A stretch of 32,444 bases of DNA from an uncultured Acetatifactor sp. (GCA_910585805.1 CAJUFB010000041.1:1-32444), one strand, 5' to 3'. Positions 16,043-24,021 are shown, counted from the first letter of the stretch. Made by a program: numbers and translations. Notes: generated from the sequence alone by a model not told the origin.

Positions 16043-17019
16043 GGCATGGCCACCTCCTTCTGATAAAAACGTGCGATGCTCTCCTCCAGAGGGATTTCCG
16101 TCACTGTAAAATCCTCCACCGGAAGCCCTGCGAGAATGGCGGTGAGGGTTTCCTTTACTTTCTCCTGGGGAATCTCCAGAACCGCTCCCGCGGCGCTCAC
16201 CTCCCTGGCCAGCCCGAAGGCGTTCCAGGCCTGCGGGTCAACCGTGGCTGAGGTTTTCAGAGATAGAAGCTTTCTTTTGCCTAAAAGCTGGTTGATCTCT
16301 CCCAGTTTTCCGTCATACACAAGCTGCCCCCGGTTAATAATGACAGCTCTGTCACATAGTGCTTCGATATCCGCCATATAGTGGCTTGTGATAATCACCG
16401 TAGTCTTCCACTGCTCATTGTATATCTTCAAAAATTCCCTGATCTTCTTTTGTGACAGGATATCCAGGCCGATGGTGGGTTCATCCAGGAACAGGATATC
16501 CGGGCGGTGGATCAGAGCCGCCAGAATCTCCATTTTCATCCGCTCCCCAAGAGAAAGCCTGCGTACCTGCACGTTCAGCAGTTCCTTCACATCCAGCAGC
16601 TCGGACAGCTCCGTCACAATATCCCGGTAATCACCGTCGTCCACCCCGAAAATGCATTTGTTCAGGTAAAAACTGTCACTGGCAGGCAAATCCCACCAGA
16701 GCTGGTTCTTCTGCCCCATGACAATGGAAATCCGTCTCTTGAACTCGTTTTTCCGCTCCCATGGAAGGAAGCCGTCCACATCTATCCTGCCGTCCGTGGG
16801 ATATAAGATGCCGGAGAGCAATTTTAAAGTGGTGGTTTTCCCTGCCCCGTTGGGCCCCAGAAAACCGATCATTTCTCCCTTTTCCACAGAGAAGGAAATG
16901 TCCCTGACAGCTTCTTTGGTCAGAGATTCCCGATGGAACAGATTGTGCAGAGAACCTTTGATCCCTGTCATTTTCCTGTAATAGGTAAAGTCTTTTCGAA
17001 GATGTTCTACTGTGATCAT
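16039..17019 (-). CDS. ABC transporter ATP-binding protein (COG4586-like)
   Basis: The ATPase of the exporter, 326 residues. Walker A is GPNGAGKT (about 55-62), the signature is LSLGERMKME (about 155-164), Walker B is ILFLDEPTIGLD and the switch His is in IITSHYMADIEAL. VMGQKNQLWWDLP after the Q-loop is characteristic of the COG4586 subgroup. A C-terminal extension of about 90 residues (from about residue 235) fits that subgroup. It lies 73 nt downstream of the LytTR regulator gene in the same direction. GGAG 6 nt upstream of the ATG serves as ribosome binding site. Confidence 0.92.
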   Translation of the reverse strand: MITVEHLRKDFTYYRKMTGIKGSLHNLFHRESLTKEAVRDISFSVEKGEMIGFLGPNGAGKTTTLKLLSGILYPTDGRIDVDGFLPWERKNEFKRRISIVMGQKNQLWWDLPASDSFYLNKCIFGVDDGDYRDIVTELSELLDVKELLNVQVRRLSLGERMKMEILAALIHRPDILFLDEPTIGLDILSQKKIREFLKIYNEQWKTTVIITSHYMADIEALCDRAVIINRGQLVYDGKLGEINQLLGKRKLLSLKTSATVDPQAWNAFGLAREVSAAGAVLEIPQEKVKETLTAILAGLPVEDFTVTEIPLEESIARFYQKEVAMP

Positions 17020-17069
17020 GGCTCTCCACTTCCTCCGTTTCTGCGCAACACCGAAAATATCTGCCAGCG

Positions 17070-17092
17070 TATACTCACGACCGAAACCATTT
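17070..17092. repeat. Partial TATACTC-family repeat beside the LytTR stop codon
   Basis: TATACTCACGACC and the following CGAAACCATTT match the left end of the repeats at 5413 and 28129. Only the first 23 bp are present, and no GAGTATA right end is found nearby. It directly abuts the stop codon of the LytTR gene at 17093. Confidence 0.55.
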
Positions 17093-17791
17093 CTATATGA
17101 AATCCAGATGTCGAATGTAATTTTCGAATATCAGCTTCGCTTCAGGATATCTCCGTCGGCTTACGTACAGGCGCTCTCCGTTGTCCAGCAGGGCATTTTC
17201 CTTCTCCAGACAGCGGATATGGTACATATTCACCAGAAAGCTTCTGTATATCCTGACGAAGCCCCTGCCTTTTAACCGCTCCTCACATTGCGACAGATTT
17301 TCCTTTATCGTAAACACCTCGGCCGCCAGATGGAGGCGTATCTCATGGTGCTCGCTTTCCAGATAAAGAATTTCCCTGGAGGGTATCAGCATTGTCTGCC
17401 CGCTTCTGGTAAAATATATTCTGTCTGCGGCAGACAGGCGCACCTTGTCCAGCTTCCGAAAAGCAGCTTCCAGATCCTCTTCCAGCCCGAACCGCCTGAC
17501 AATATGGAAAAAGGGCATCCCCAACGCCGCCACAATATCTTCCACTTTATATGCCACATAGATGATCAGCATGGCCTGCTCCCTGCTCCACAGCGTTTCC
17601 GCATACCGAAAGGCCCTGTCTCTGTCCTGCCAGTCCAGCATGACGCAGGTGATATCCTTCCACTCTGCTGTTACCTGCTCAAGACTGCATACGAAACATT
17701 CCAGTCCTTTCCTTGCCGCCAGCATTTCAATTGTATGGATGATTTCCGCCTTCTCCTCGTCCCGGTCACATAATAACCCGATCCTTGGCAC
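17093..17791 (-). CDS. LytTR-family transcriptional regulator with receiver-like N-terminus
   Basis: A 232-residue DNA-binding regulator. The GTG at 17791 is chosen because GAGGGG lies 6 nt upstream and the protein then begins PRIGLLCDRDEEKAE like a receiver domain; an upstream GTG at 17866 has no ribosome binding site. A receiver-like domain (about 1-110) contains MLDWQ, whose Asp could be the phosphorylation site. The usual Lys-Pro near its end appears to be replaced by RR in FFHIVRRFG, so it may be atypical. The LytTR domain (about 125-232) has ILYLESEHHEIRLHL and GFVRIYRSFLVNMYHI. No histidine kinase gene is adjacent. It precedes the ABC-2 exporter and probably controls it and itself. Confidence 0.85.
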   Translation of the reverse strand: MPRIGLLCDRDEEKAEIIHTIEMLAARKGLECFVCSLEQVTAEWKDITCVMLDWQDRDRAFRYAETLWSREQAMLIIYVAYKVEDIVAALGMPFFHIVRRFGLEEDLEAAFRKLDKVRLSAADRIYFTRSGQTMLIPSREILYLESEHHEIRLHLAAEVFTIKENLSQCEERLKGRGFVRIYRSFLVNMYHIRCLEKENALLDNGERLYVSRRRYPEAKLIFENYIRHLDFI

Positions 17792-17901
17792 GACTTTCCC
17801 CTCACCTTCCTGACCCGGACAAGCCGGAACCAAAAGAATCCTTTCTGGTAAATTGTCTGTGTGCACAATAGCATTATTTTATCCAAATTACAATATGCTT
17901 T

Positions 17902-17933
17902 ACCCAAACGGCATCATTCCGGGCCCAAACGGC
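17902..17933 (-). promoter_or_regulatory. Putative LytTR operator: two 11-bp direct repeats 21 bp apart
   Basis: CCCAAACGGCA occurs at 17902-17912 and again at 17923-17933. On the minus strand the half-site reads TGCCGTTTGGG. The 21-bp period places both copies on the same face of the helix, the arrangement known for LytTR regulators such as AgrA and VirR, whose half-sites also centre on a GTT core. The site lies about 110 nt upstream of the LytTR start. It is followed by a good -10 candidate TAAAAT on the minus strand but no good -35, which suits activator-dependent autoregulation. Confidence 0.6.
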
Positions 17934-17997
17934 AGAACGGAGAATGTACGATCCATAGCTTCTTCTTTTTCTGTCCTGCTTACGCATTATATTTATT

Positions 17998-19161
17998 CTA
18001 TCTAAGTTTGGAAAGCAAACACACAGCTTCCACCGCGTCAGTGTAAGGAAACATGTCTATGGCCACACATCTCAGCGTCCGGTAGCCTTTTTTCGTGAGA
18101 AGCTTCAGATCACGCACCAGCGAAACAGGATTGCAGGAAATGTATACGATCCGCTCAGGGGCGATCTTCGCTGCCGCATTCAGGAATTCTTCACTGCTGC
18201 CGCTTCTGGGAGGATCCATCAGCAGCACATCCAGAGACATTTTCTCCTCCGCCATTTCCAGAAGGAATTTTCCGGCATCATTTAAATAAAAACGGATATT
18301 GGAGATCTGATTCCTTTTGGCATTGCTCACCGCATCCCGGACTGCATCTTTATTCAGCTCCACTCCCAGTACCCTGGCGGCATTCCTGCTGGCAATCATG
18401 CCGATGGTTCCCGTGCCGCAGTATGCATCCAGAACCGTCTCCCTGCCTGTCAGTCCCGCGTATTCCATAGCCTTTGCATATAGTTTTTCCGTCTGAATGG
18501 GATTCACCTGGTAAAAAGATCTGGGGGAGATCCGGAACGTCATACCGCAGAGCCTGTCTTCAATATACCCTTTTCCGTAGATGACCTGTTCTCTCTCTCC
18601 TAAGATCATGCTGGTATCCCGATCATTGACATTTACCACTATGGTAGTGATCTCAGGATGCAGCTTTAACAGCGCTTTCACAAAATTGTTTTTGGAAGGC
18701 ATAATAGGCGAACTTAATACCAGCACCACCATGATCTCCCCGGTAAAAAAGCCCACGCGGACCAGCACATGGCGAAGCAGTCCAAATCCCGTATCTTCAT
18801 TATAAGGACGGATTTTAAATGACTTCAAAAGCCCCCTGATGGATACAATGATCTCATCCGCCTTCTGGTTCTCGATCAGGCAGCTGTCCACAGGGACGAT
18901 GCGGTGGCTCCTCTCCTCGTAAATGCCGGATATGGCATTGTGTCTTTTATCCTCCCCGAATACCGCGTGTACCTTATTGCGATAATGCTTCGGATCCTCC
19001 ATCCCGATGATGGCTTCCGGACGGCAGTAAGGCTCCATCAGCTTATGAAAATTCTGACTCTTGGATTTCAGCTGTTCCTCATAGCTTTTATTGATCCACT
19101 GGCAGCCGCCGCATTTGGCAGCCACAGGGCATATTTTCTGTTTTGTCTCTTTTTCACTCAT
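17998..19161 (-). CDS. 23S rRNA (uracil-5-)-methyltransferase, RlmD/RumA type
   Basis: A SAM-dependent enzyme that methylates C5 of a uridine in 23S rRNA or tRNA. The ATG at 19161 gives 387 residues with GGAAGG about 10 nt upstream; the more distal ATG at 19233 lacks a ribosome binding site. An iron-sulfur cluster motif, CPVAAKCGGCQW, is near the N-terminus. DAYCGTGTIGMIAS is the SAM-binding loop. LLMDPPRSG and YISCNPVSLVRDL hold the catalytic Cys, and FPYTDAVEAV the catalytic Glu region. There is no TRAM domain at the N-terminus, which many family members have. Whether it targets U1939, U747 or another site cannot be decided. Confidence 0.88.
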   Translation of the reverse strand: MSEKETKQKICPVAAKCGGCQWINKSYEEQLKSKSQNFHKLMEPYCRPEAIIGMEDPKHYRNKVHAVFGEDKRHNAISGIYEERSHRIVPVDSCLIENQKADEIIVSIRGLLKSFKIRPYNEDTGFGLLRHVLVRVGFFTGEIMVVLVLSSPIMPSKNNFVKALLKLHPEITTIVVNVNDRDTSMILGEREQVIYGKGYIEDRLCGMTFRISPRSFYQVNPIQTEKLYAKAMEYAGLTGRETVLDAYCGTGTIGMIASRNAARVLGVELNKDAVRDAVSNAKRNQISNIRFYLNDAGKFLLEMAEEKMSLDVLLMDPPRSGSSEEFLNAAAKIAPERIVYISCNPVSLVRDLKLLTKKGYRTLRCVAIDMFPYTDAVEAVCLLSKLR

Positions 19162-19390
19162 AACCGTCTGTCCTTCCGCCGTAATTTTTTCAGTTCCTTC
19201 ATACATACATCTGAATCCGTAAATTGCTTCCATGATATAAAAAAAGCGGTACTACCCCATAGCATCGCCTTTCTACCCACCCGCAAATCCTGTCCAATCA
19301 GCCCAAATCCCCATAACGCGCCTGAGGAATGTTTTGCTTATGCAGATTCGTGGTTCCGTTTCCGCCTTGCGTCGTACTTTTTATTCAGAT

Positions 19391-19427
19391 AAAGAGAAAA
19401 CGCCAAAACCCCCAGGTCTTGACGTTT
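19391..19427 (-). terminator. Rho-independent terminator of the tRNA-Pro gene
   Basis: Arms at 19398-19410 and 19415-19427 pair over 13 bp with G-U wobbles and a 4-nt loop when read on the minus strand. A T-rich tail (TTTTCTCTTT) follows. It begins 8 nt after the tRNA discriminator base. Confidence 0.8.
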
Positions 19428-19435
19428 GCAAATTA

Positions 19436-19510
19436 TCGGAGTGGCGGGATTCGAACTCGCGACCTCCGCCTCCCTAAGACGGCGCTCTAACCAAGCTGAG
19501 CCACACCCCG
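19436..19510 (-). tRNA. tRNA-Pro (anticodon AGG)
   Basis: A 75-nt cloverleaf on the minus strand. The acceptor arms CGGGGTG and CACTCCG pair with one G-U. The D arm is GCTC/GAGC. The anticodon arm CCGTC/GGCGG encloses loop TTAGGGA, giving anticodon AGG. The T loop is TTCGAAT. C1-G72 with discriminator A73 agrees with bacterial tRNA-Pro identity. The T stem (GCGAG/CCCGC) has an A-C mismatch at the fourth pair. CCA is not encoded. The A at position 34 would need deamination to inosine to read more than CCU. Confidence 0.93.
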
Positions 19511-19523
19511 AAGCACATTTAGT

Positions 19524-19552
19524 ATTATAATCCTTCACGCCCAAAAAAGCAA
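19524..19552 (-). promoter_or_regulatory. Sigma-A promoter of the tRNA-Pro gene
   Basis: On the minus strand TTGCTT (-35, 19547-19552) and TATAAT (-10, 19524-19529) are separated by exactly 17 bp. The predicted start is about 7 nt before the tRNA's first base. The near-consensus sequence is typical of stable-RNA promoters. Confidence 0.85.
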
Positions 19553-19672
19553 CCACTTTTTTATCATTAAATTAAAATTGTAAAAATTACACAAAAAACG
19601 CTTCAGAAAATGACATTTTTCATTCTAATTTGCCACAAAGTTCTCTTCTGCCTCTCCATTACCGCCAGCCTG

Positions 19673-19688
19673 TCCGGAACTTTCCGGA
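19673..19688. repeat. 16-bp palindrome, TCCGGAA half-sites
   Basis: TCCGGAA, a CT spacer and TTCCGGA form a perfect dyad 20 bp beyond the end of the phosphoesterase gene. The rest of 19553-19707 is AT-rich and shows no gene. It could be a protein-binding site or chance; nothing links it to a gene start. Confidence 0.4.
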
Positions 19689-19707
19689 ATGCCCGTCTGC
19701 CGTCCTT

Positions 19708-20436
19708 TTATCCCCTGCTTTTGTTTTTCGCCATGGAATAAAATTCTTCTCCTGTATCAAGGCATACCGCCGCAAGCCTCCCGCCCGGAAAGCAGGACCC
19801 GCAGTCAACCGCGATATGATTATTTGCCCTGTATATGCAGCCTGGCCTGGGGTTTTCCGGGATCTGCTGCGTCGGCGTATGCCCGGTCACCACACAGACA
19901 TCATCGAAATATTTTATTGAATAATCGGCTCTGTCCCATACGAGTTCCTTCATGGAATAGTCTTCAATATCCTTATCCGGAGAATAATTCCCAAGGCCGG
20001 AATGCACCAGGAGATACTCCTGTCCGTTTATCGTCAGCTCTTCATACAGCAAAAATTCCCTTATATACTCTATCACATCCTGCTGCGTCTCACGATTCAG
20101 GGTCCGAAACTCATCTATTGTGGTCCAGCCTCCGTTACATTGCCATGTCACAAGGTTGTCGAGCATCTCCTCGTCCAGTTCCTCAATCGACATGTCCGTA
20201 ATTTCTTTTCTCAGAAATGTAAGGCACTCCAATGCCATCAGCTCATGATTGCCCGCCAGGCAGATTACATTGGGCATCTCCATAAGCTTTAGCAGCACCT
20301 TGACAGGGTGGGGCCCTCTGTCCAGGACATCTCCCAGAATGTATAATGTATCCGCTTCCTTCAGCCCGATTTTTTCAAGTAAGTCGAGAAACATATCATA
20401 TTCACCATGAATATCGGAAATTACATATGTGGCCAT
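19708..20436 (-). CDS. Calcineurin-like metallophosphoesterase
   Basis: A 242-residue cytoplasmic phosphatase of the PrpA/bis(5'-nucleosyl)-tetraphosphatase type. The ATG at 20436 is chosen because AAGGGAGG lies 8 nt upstream and the protein then begins MATYVISDIHGEYDMF. The metal-binding motifs are all present in order: DIHG, GDVLDRG, GNHE, VHSG and VTGHTPTQ. NHIAVDCGSCFPGGRLAAVCL near the end is typical of the Ser/Thr phosphatase-like subgroup. The substrate (phosphoprotein or dinucleotide) is open. It lies downstream of a possible 41-codon gene and may share its promoter. Confidence 0.88.
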   Translation of the reverse strand: MATYVISDIHGEYDMFLDLLEKIGLKEADTLYILGDVLDRGPHPVKVLLKLMEMPNVICLAGNHELMALECLTFLRKEITDMSIEELDEEMLDNLVTWQCNGGWTTIDEFRTLNRETQQDVIEYIREFLLYEELTINGQEYLLVHSGLGNYSPDKDIEDYSMKELVWDRADYSIKYFDDVCVVTGHTPTQQIPENPRPGCIYRANNHIAVDCGSCFPGGRLAAVCLDTGEEFYSMAKNKSRG

Positions 20437-20551
20437 CCATACTGCCTCCCTTGTCATTGTCCAGATTCCGCATTTCGGCTTCACAGGCCCTGCCTTGCAG
20501 ATTCCACATTTCTATCGAAAAACCGTCTAAAATTATCCCGAATACCATTTT

Positions 20552-20677
20552 TCAACATCTGTTATACTTCCGCAGGCCCCACCACCTCTCCCTTACCTTC
20601 AGGTAATCTGCCACATTCTCCGGATTGTTGATCAGCACCGTTATGCCCTGCCTCTCATTTCCACTGCTAGTTCCCAT
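20552..20677 (-). CDS. Possible 41-residue small protein
   Basis: A short frame starting ATGGGAACTAGC encodes a basic peptide containing GITVLINNPENVADYLKVRE and ending near WWGLRKYNRC. The upstream AAAGGCGG is a possible ribosome binding site, about 10 nt before the ATG. The protein-like composition and a strong extended -10 promoter 140 bp upstream are in its favour. I do not recognise a family. It may instead be the tail of a lost gene. It lies 115 nt before the phosphoesterase gene, in the same direction. Confidence 0.35.
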   Translation of the reverse strand: MGTSSGNERQGITVLINNPENVADYLKVRERWWGLRKYNRC

Positions 20678-20817
20678 CTTCGCTACCGCCTTTCAGAAAT
20701 TACCGCTTCGGTTCCGTTCTGTCTGTCCCTTCTGCCTTTTGTATCAAGATCTTATGAAGAAATAAATTTTCAATATCCTTGTCTCCATGCTGCTGTCAGG
20801 GCACCGTCCTGAAAACC

Positions 20818-20826
20818 ATTATAACA
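20818..20826 (-). promoter_or_regulatory. Extended -10 promoter for the small ORF and phosphoesterase gene
   Basis: The minus strand reads TGTTATAAT, a perfect -10 with the TGN extension. No good -35 is seen at 17 bp, as is common for extended -10 promoters. The leader to the small ORF would be about 135 nt. Confidence 0.5.
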
Positions 20827-20963
20827 GATATGGCACGATAATAACACGCATCTTTTTATTTCCCACATCATAATTTGGTGCCTCCCCGCAGGCAGGGCCC
20901 AGGTTTTGAAAATTGCATGGCGCTGCAAAGGGCTTCCGGAACCGTCCAAAGTGCTAAAAATAC

Positions 20964-20992
20964 TTGCATTTTGCCGAAATTGCGAGTACAAT
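20964..20992 (+). promoter_or_regulatory. Sigma-A promoter of the OFA-family transporter gene, with long leader
   Basis: TTGCAT (20964-20969) and TACAAT (20987-20992) are spaced by 17 bp. Transcription would start near 21000, leaving a 5' untranslated region of about 178 nt before the ATG at 21178. That leader contains a CAGGAAT/ATTCCTG hairpin near 21027-21048 and other GC-rich segments. I recognise no known riboswitch. 20678-20960 otherwise holds only the divergent promoter. Confidence 0.55.
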
Positions 20993-21177
20993 AATTTATG
21001 CCAGTATATTGCATCTTTCACGCGTCACAGGAATCGCGCCATATTCCTGCAGCCGAATATACGGCGCATACCGCGCCGCGCTCCCTGTAAACGCTTCCGG
21101 CGGGAAAACTTCGGCGGATCCTGCCGCCAGATGGAATATAGGTGCGACGAAACACAAAAAAGGAAACGAGGTACATC

Positions 21178-22470
21178 ATGAAGAACAACAAATGGATTCG
21201 CGCCGCCATTCCGGCGCTGCTGCTCCACTGCAGCATAGGTACTGTCTACTGCTGGTCCATCTTCAGCCAGGAGATCGCCGATTACATCGGTTTCTCCAAG
21301 GGCGCAACCGAGTGGGCTTTCAGCTTCGCCATCTTTTTCCTTGGCATGTCCGCTGCCTTCCTGGGCAATATCGTGGAGAAGGACATCCACAAATCATCCC
21401 TGATCGCCTCCATCTGCTTTGCATGCGGCATGGCGGGAACCGGATTCTTCATTTACTATGGGGGCACCCATCAGCACAGCGCCCTGGCTTTGATCGGCAT
21501 CTACATATGCTACGGTTTCATCATGGGCATCGGCCTGGGCACCGGCTATCTGTCCCCTGTGAAGACCCTGATGCTCTGGTTTGAGGACAGGAAAGGCCTT
21601 GCCACCGGCCTTGCGGTTGCAGGCTTCGGCGCGGCGAAAGCCATCGCCAGCCCCATCATGCAGGCCATGCTGGACAATCTGGGCGACGGCGGCATCTACA
21701 AGATGTTCCTGATTCTGGCCGTGGTGTATTTTGTGATGATGTTCGCGGGACATCTGCTGTTGAAGAAGCCCGATACCTGGCATGAGCCCAATAAGACGGA
21801 GAAGGGCAAAGGCATGATGGATGTCATCAAGTCCAGGCCTGTCACCAACTATATCGGCATCTGGCTTATGTTCTACATCAACATCACCTGCGGCCTGGCC
21901 CTGATCTCCCAGGAGAAGATGATCGTGAAATGTATCGGCCTGGCAGGCGCTGCCGGCGTAATCTCCACCGTATCCGCCATCTTCAACGCGGGCGGACGCC
22001 TCGGCTTCTCCGCATGGGCGGACAAAATGAAGGACAGGAATACCATATATAAGCTGATCTTCGTCCTGTCCATCGTCTTTACCGGAATCGTCATGCTGAC
22101 AGGCGGCATCAAAAACGGCGAGGGCAATACCCTGCTGATTATCCTGGTGCTCGGCCTGATTTTCGTTGTAAACGCAGGCTACGGCGGCGGGTTCTCCAAC
22201 GTGCCCACTTTGCTCTCCGACCATTACGGCATGGGCAATATCAGCGCCATCCACGGCCTCACCCTTTCCGCATGGGCCATTGCCGGGCTGACGGGCAATC
22301 AGCTGGCTACCTGGATCGTGAACCATACCGGCGAGTTTTCCGACCATAACGGCGTGCAGGTGAACCCTGTGGGATACCAGAATGTGCTGTATGTCACCAT
22401 CGTGCTGTATATCCTGGCGCTGCTGATCAGCCTGTTCCTGGTGCGCCCCGCCAAAGAGGGAAATAAATAA
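21178..22470 (+). CDS. MFS transporter, oxalate/formate antiporter (OFA) family
   Basis: A 12-helix major facilitator of 430 residues that probably exchanges small organic anions. ALLLHCSIGTVYCWSIFSQEI at the N-terminus and GYLSPVKTLMLWFEDRKGLATGLAV in the first half are typical of the OFA family (oxalate:formate exchangers and monocarboxylate relatives). FNAGGRLGFSAWADKM matches the loop between helices 8 and 9. The ATG at 21178 has GAGG 6 nt upstream and is preferred to 21142. Codons are strongly GC-ending compared with neighbours, which suggests high expression or a different history. It is a single-gene unit with its own promoter and terminator. The substrate cannot be read from the sequence. 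Confidence 0.87.
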   Translation: MKNNKWIRAAIPALLLHCSIGTVYCWSIFSQEIADYIGFSKGATEWAFSFAIFFLGMSAAFLGNIVEKDIHKSSLIASICFACGMAGTGFFIYYGGTHQHSALALIGIYICYGFIMGIGLGTGYLSPVKTLMLWFEDRKGLATGLAVAGFGAAKAIASPIMQAMLDNLGDGGIYKMFLILAVVYFVMMFAGHLLLKKPDTWHEPNKTEKGKGMMDVIKSRPVTNYIGIWLMFYINITCGLALISQEKMIVKCIGLAGAAGVISTVSAIFNAGGRLGFSAWADKMKDRNTIYKLIFVLSIVFTGIVMLTGGIKNGEGNTLLIILVLGLIFVVNAGYGGGFSNVPTLLSDHYGMGNISAIHGLTLSAWAIAGLTGNQLATWIVNHTGEFSDHNGVQVNPVGYQNVLYVTIVLYILALLISLFLVRPAKEGNK

Positions 22471-22600
22471 TTCGATTGGGACTTTTGTGTATAAAAAGAC
22501 TTCTGACTGTGAACATTTCCGGCTGCTGACACGCCTGACGGGATGCCGAAAACCGGAAAGCCGCAGACCCTGCGGAGCATTCCGGAATTTACGCATACAG

Positions 22601-22640
22601 ACAGCCTGGCTGAAGGACATTCTTTCAGTCAGGCTGTTTT
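22601..22640 (+). terminator. Rho-independent terminator of the transporter gene
   Basis: ACAGCCTGGCTGAA and TTCAGTCAGGCTGT form a 14-bp stem with one G-U pair, followed by TTTTA. It lies about 130 nt after the stop codon. A smaller CCGCA/TGCGG hairpin precedes it. Confidence 0.85.
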
Positions 22641-22704
22641 ATGTCAGATCAGGGGATTAAACCAGTGAACTGCATTTGCCGCCGCAAAAAGATAAATAAC
22701 CGTC

Positions 22705-24021
22705 TCACTCTTCTTTCAGATAAATCTCCACCACCGTATCCTTCTCATCAGGCAGGGGATAGCAGTCCGCCGCATAGGGATTGAAGAAGAAAAAGGCATT
22801 CTTGTCATATTCCTTCAGGTTCCAGTAATGGGTTTCCTTAATCTCGGAATTATCGGCTAAAAGTCTCATTTTTTCCACTTTCCCGGCCATATTTTCCAGG
22901 CAGACAGCGCCCACCTGGGGCTCCATCACATGGGCATAGAGCAGATTTCCGTTGCGGGTATAGCGCCCCCACTCCGGCTTGGGCAGCTGAGCGTAACCGC
23001 AGCCGTAGATGCTCTTTCCGTTCTTCTTCATCCAGGCACCCACCTCTTTTAAAACAGCCACGGATTCCTGCGGAATCTCTCCCTTGGCATTGGGTCCCAC
23101 ATTCAGAAGCAGATTCCCGCCTTTGCTGACGCACTCCACCAGCATATGGACCACCATCTTTGCCGATTTATAGTGATGGTCATGGGCCGCATAGCCCCAG
23201 TGATTGTTCAGGGTAATGCAGGCCTCCCAGGGAATAGGGTTTCCCGCCACATCCCGGATCCCTTCCGGCGGAATCATCTGCTCCGGCGACGCAAAATCTC
23301 CTGAATAAGGAGTCGGGTCCAAAGTGCGGATAGACCCTGCATCCTCCCCGCTTCCCTCCAGACGATTGTCGATAATCACATCCGGCTGAATGGAACGCAC
23401 CATCTCAATCAGCTCCCTGGCCTTCCAGGTATCACATTTCATATCCCCGTAGGAAAAGTCAAACCACATCACATCCAGTTTGCCGTAGTCGGTGAGAAGC
23501 TCCTTAATCTGACCAAACATATACTCCAGATAAGTATCGAAATTCCGGTTCTCGTTGGAACACTCCGGATGGTTGCGCATGGGATGATGCATATCCCCGT
23601 AATGGGGAAAATCCGGATGCCGCCAGTCAATGACGGAATAGTACAGGCCGACCCTGATACCCTCCGCCCGGAAAGCTTCCAGGAATTCCCGCACCAGATC
23701 CCGTCCGCAGGGGGAATTGGTGGACTTGAAATCCGTCAGTTTGGAATCAAACAGGCAGTACCCGTCATGATGCTTGGCGGTCAGCACGGCGTACTTCATT
23801 CCGGCTTCCTTCGCCAGCCTTGCCCATTCCTTCGGATTATAATTCTCCGCAGCGAACTCGTCCTTCAGGGGCTCATAGTCCTCCTTTGGCAGCTGCTCCA
23901 CGCTGCGCAGCCACTCTCCCCTTGCAGGGATGGCATACAGCCCCCAGTGAATAAACATGCCGAACCTTGCCTCCTGGTACCACTGGGTTCTCTTTGTTCT
24001 CTCTTCCACGATTTTATTCAT
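22705..24021 (-). CDS. Alpha-L-fucosidase, GH29
   Basis: Hydrolyses terminal alpha-L-fucose from glycans with retention of configuration. The protein has 438 residues, only the catalytic (beta/alpha)8 domain plus a short C-terminal part. It has no signal peptide, so it acts in the cytoplasm on imported sugars. GMFIHWGLYAIPARGEW, TAKHHDGYCLFDS and DVMWFDFSYGDM are GH29 hallmarks; D188 in WFDF is the expected nucleophile. CVSKGGNLLLNVGPNAKGEIP is also typical. Linkage preference (alpha-1,2, 1,3/4 or 1,6) cannot be told. It is separated by a pseudogene and a repeat from the transglutaminase-fold gene upstream and may have its own promoter within the relic DNA. Confidence 0.94.
   Translation of the reverse strand: MNKIVEERTKRTQWYQEARFGMFIHWGLYAIPARGEWLRSVEQLPKEDYEPLKDEFAAENYNPKEWARLAKEAGMKYAVLTAKHHDGYCLFDSKLTDFKSTNSPCGRDLVREFLEAFRAEGIRVGLYYSVIDWRHPDFPHYGDMHHPMRNHPECSNENRNFDTYLEYMFGQIKELLTDYGKLDVMWFDFSYGDMKCDTWKARELIEMVRSIQPDVIIDNRLEGSGEDAGSIRTLDPTPYSGDFASPEQMIPPEGIRDVAGNPIPWEACITLNNHWGYAAHDHHYKSAKMVVHMLVECVSKGGNLLLNVGPNAKGEIPQESVAVLKEVGAWMKKNGKSIYGCGYAQLPKPEWGRYTRNGNLLYAHVMEPQVGAVCLENMAGKVEKMRLLADNSEIKETHYWNLKEYDKNAFFFFNPYAADCYPLPDEKDTVVEIYLKEE

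Noticed and set aside
17051..17086. Two CCGAAA motifs before the ABC exporter ATPase considered as a second LytTR operator
   Set aside because: They are 30 bp apart, not 21, are only six bases long, and one belongs to the TATACTC repeat.
19436..19510. tRNA-Pro considered as an integration site
   Set aside because: No duplicated tRNA 3' end and no integrase gene nearby; the tRNA has its own terminator directly downstream.
21394..22620. 408-codon minus-strand frame opposite the OFA transporter
   Set aside because: It is the His/Gln/Asp-rich antisense shadow of a gene with strong GC-ending codons. The plus-strand product is a clear MFS protein.
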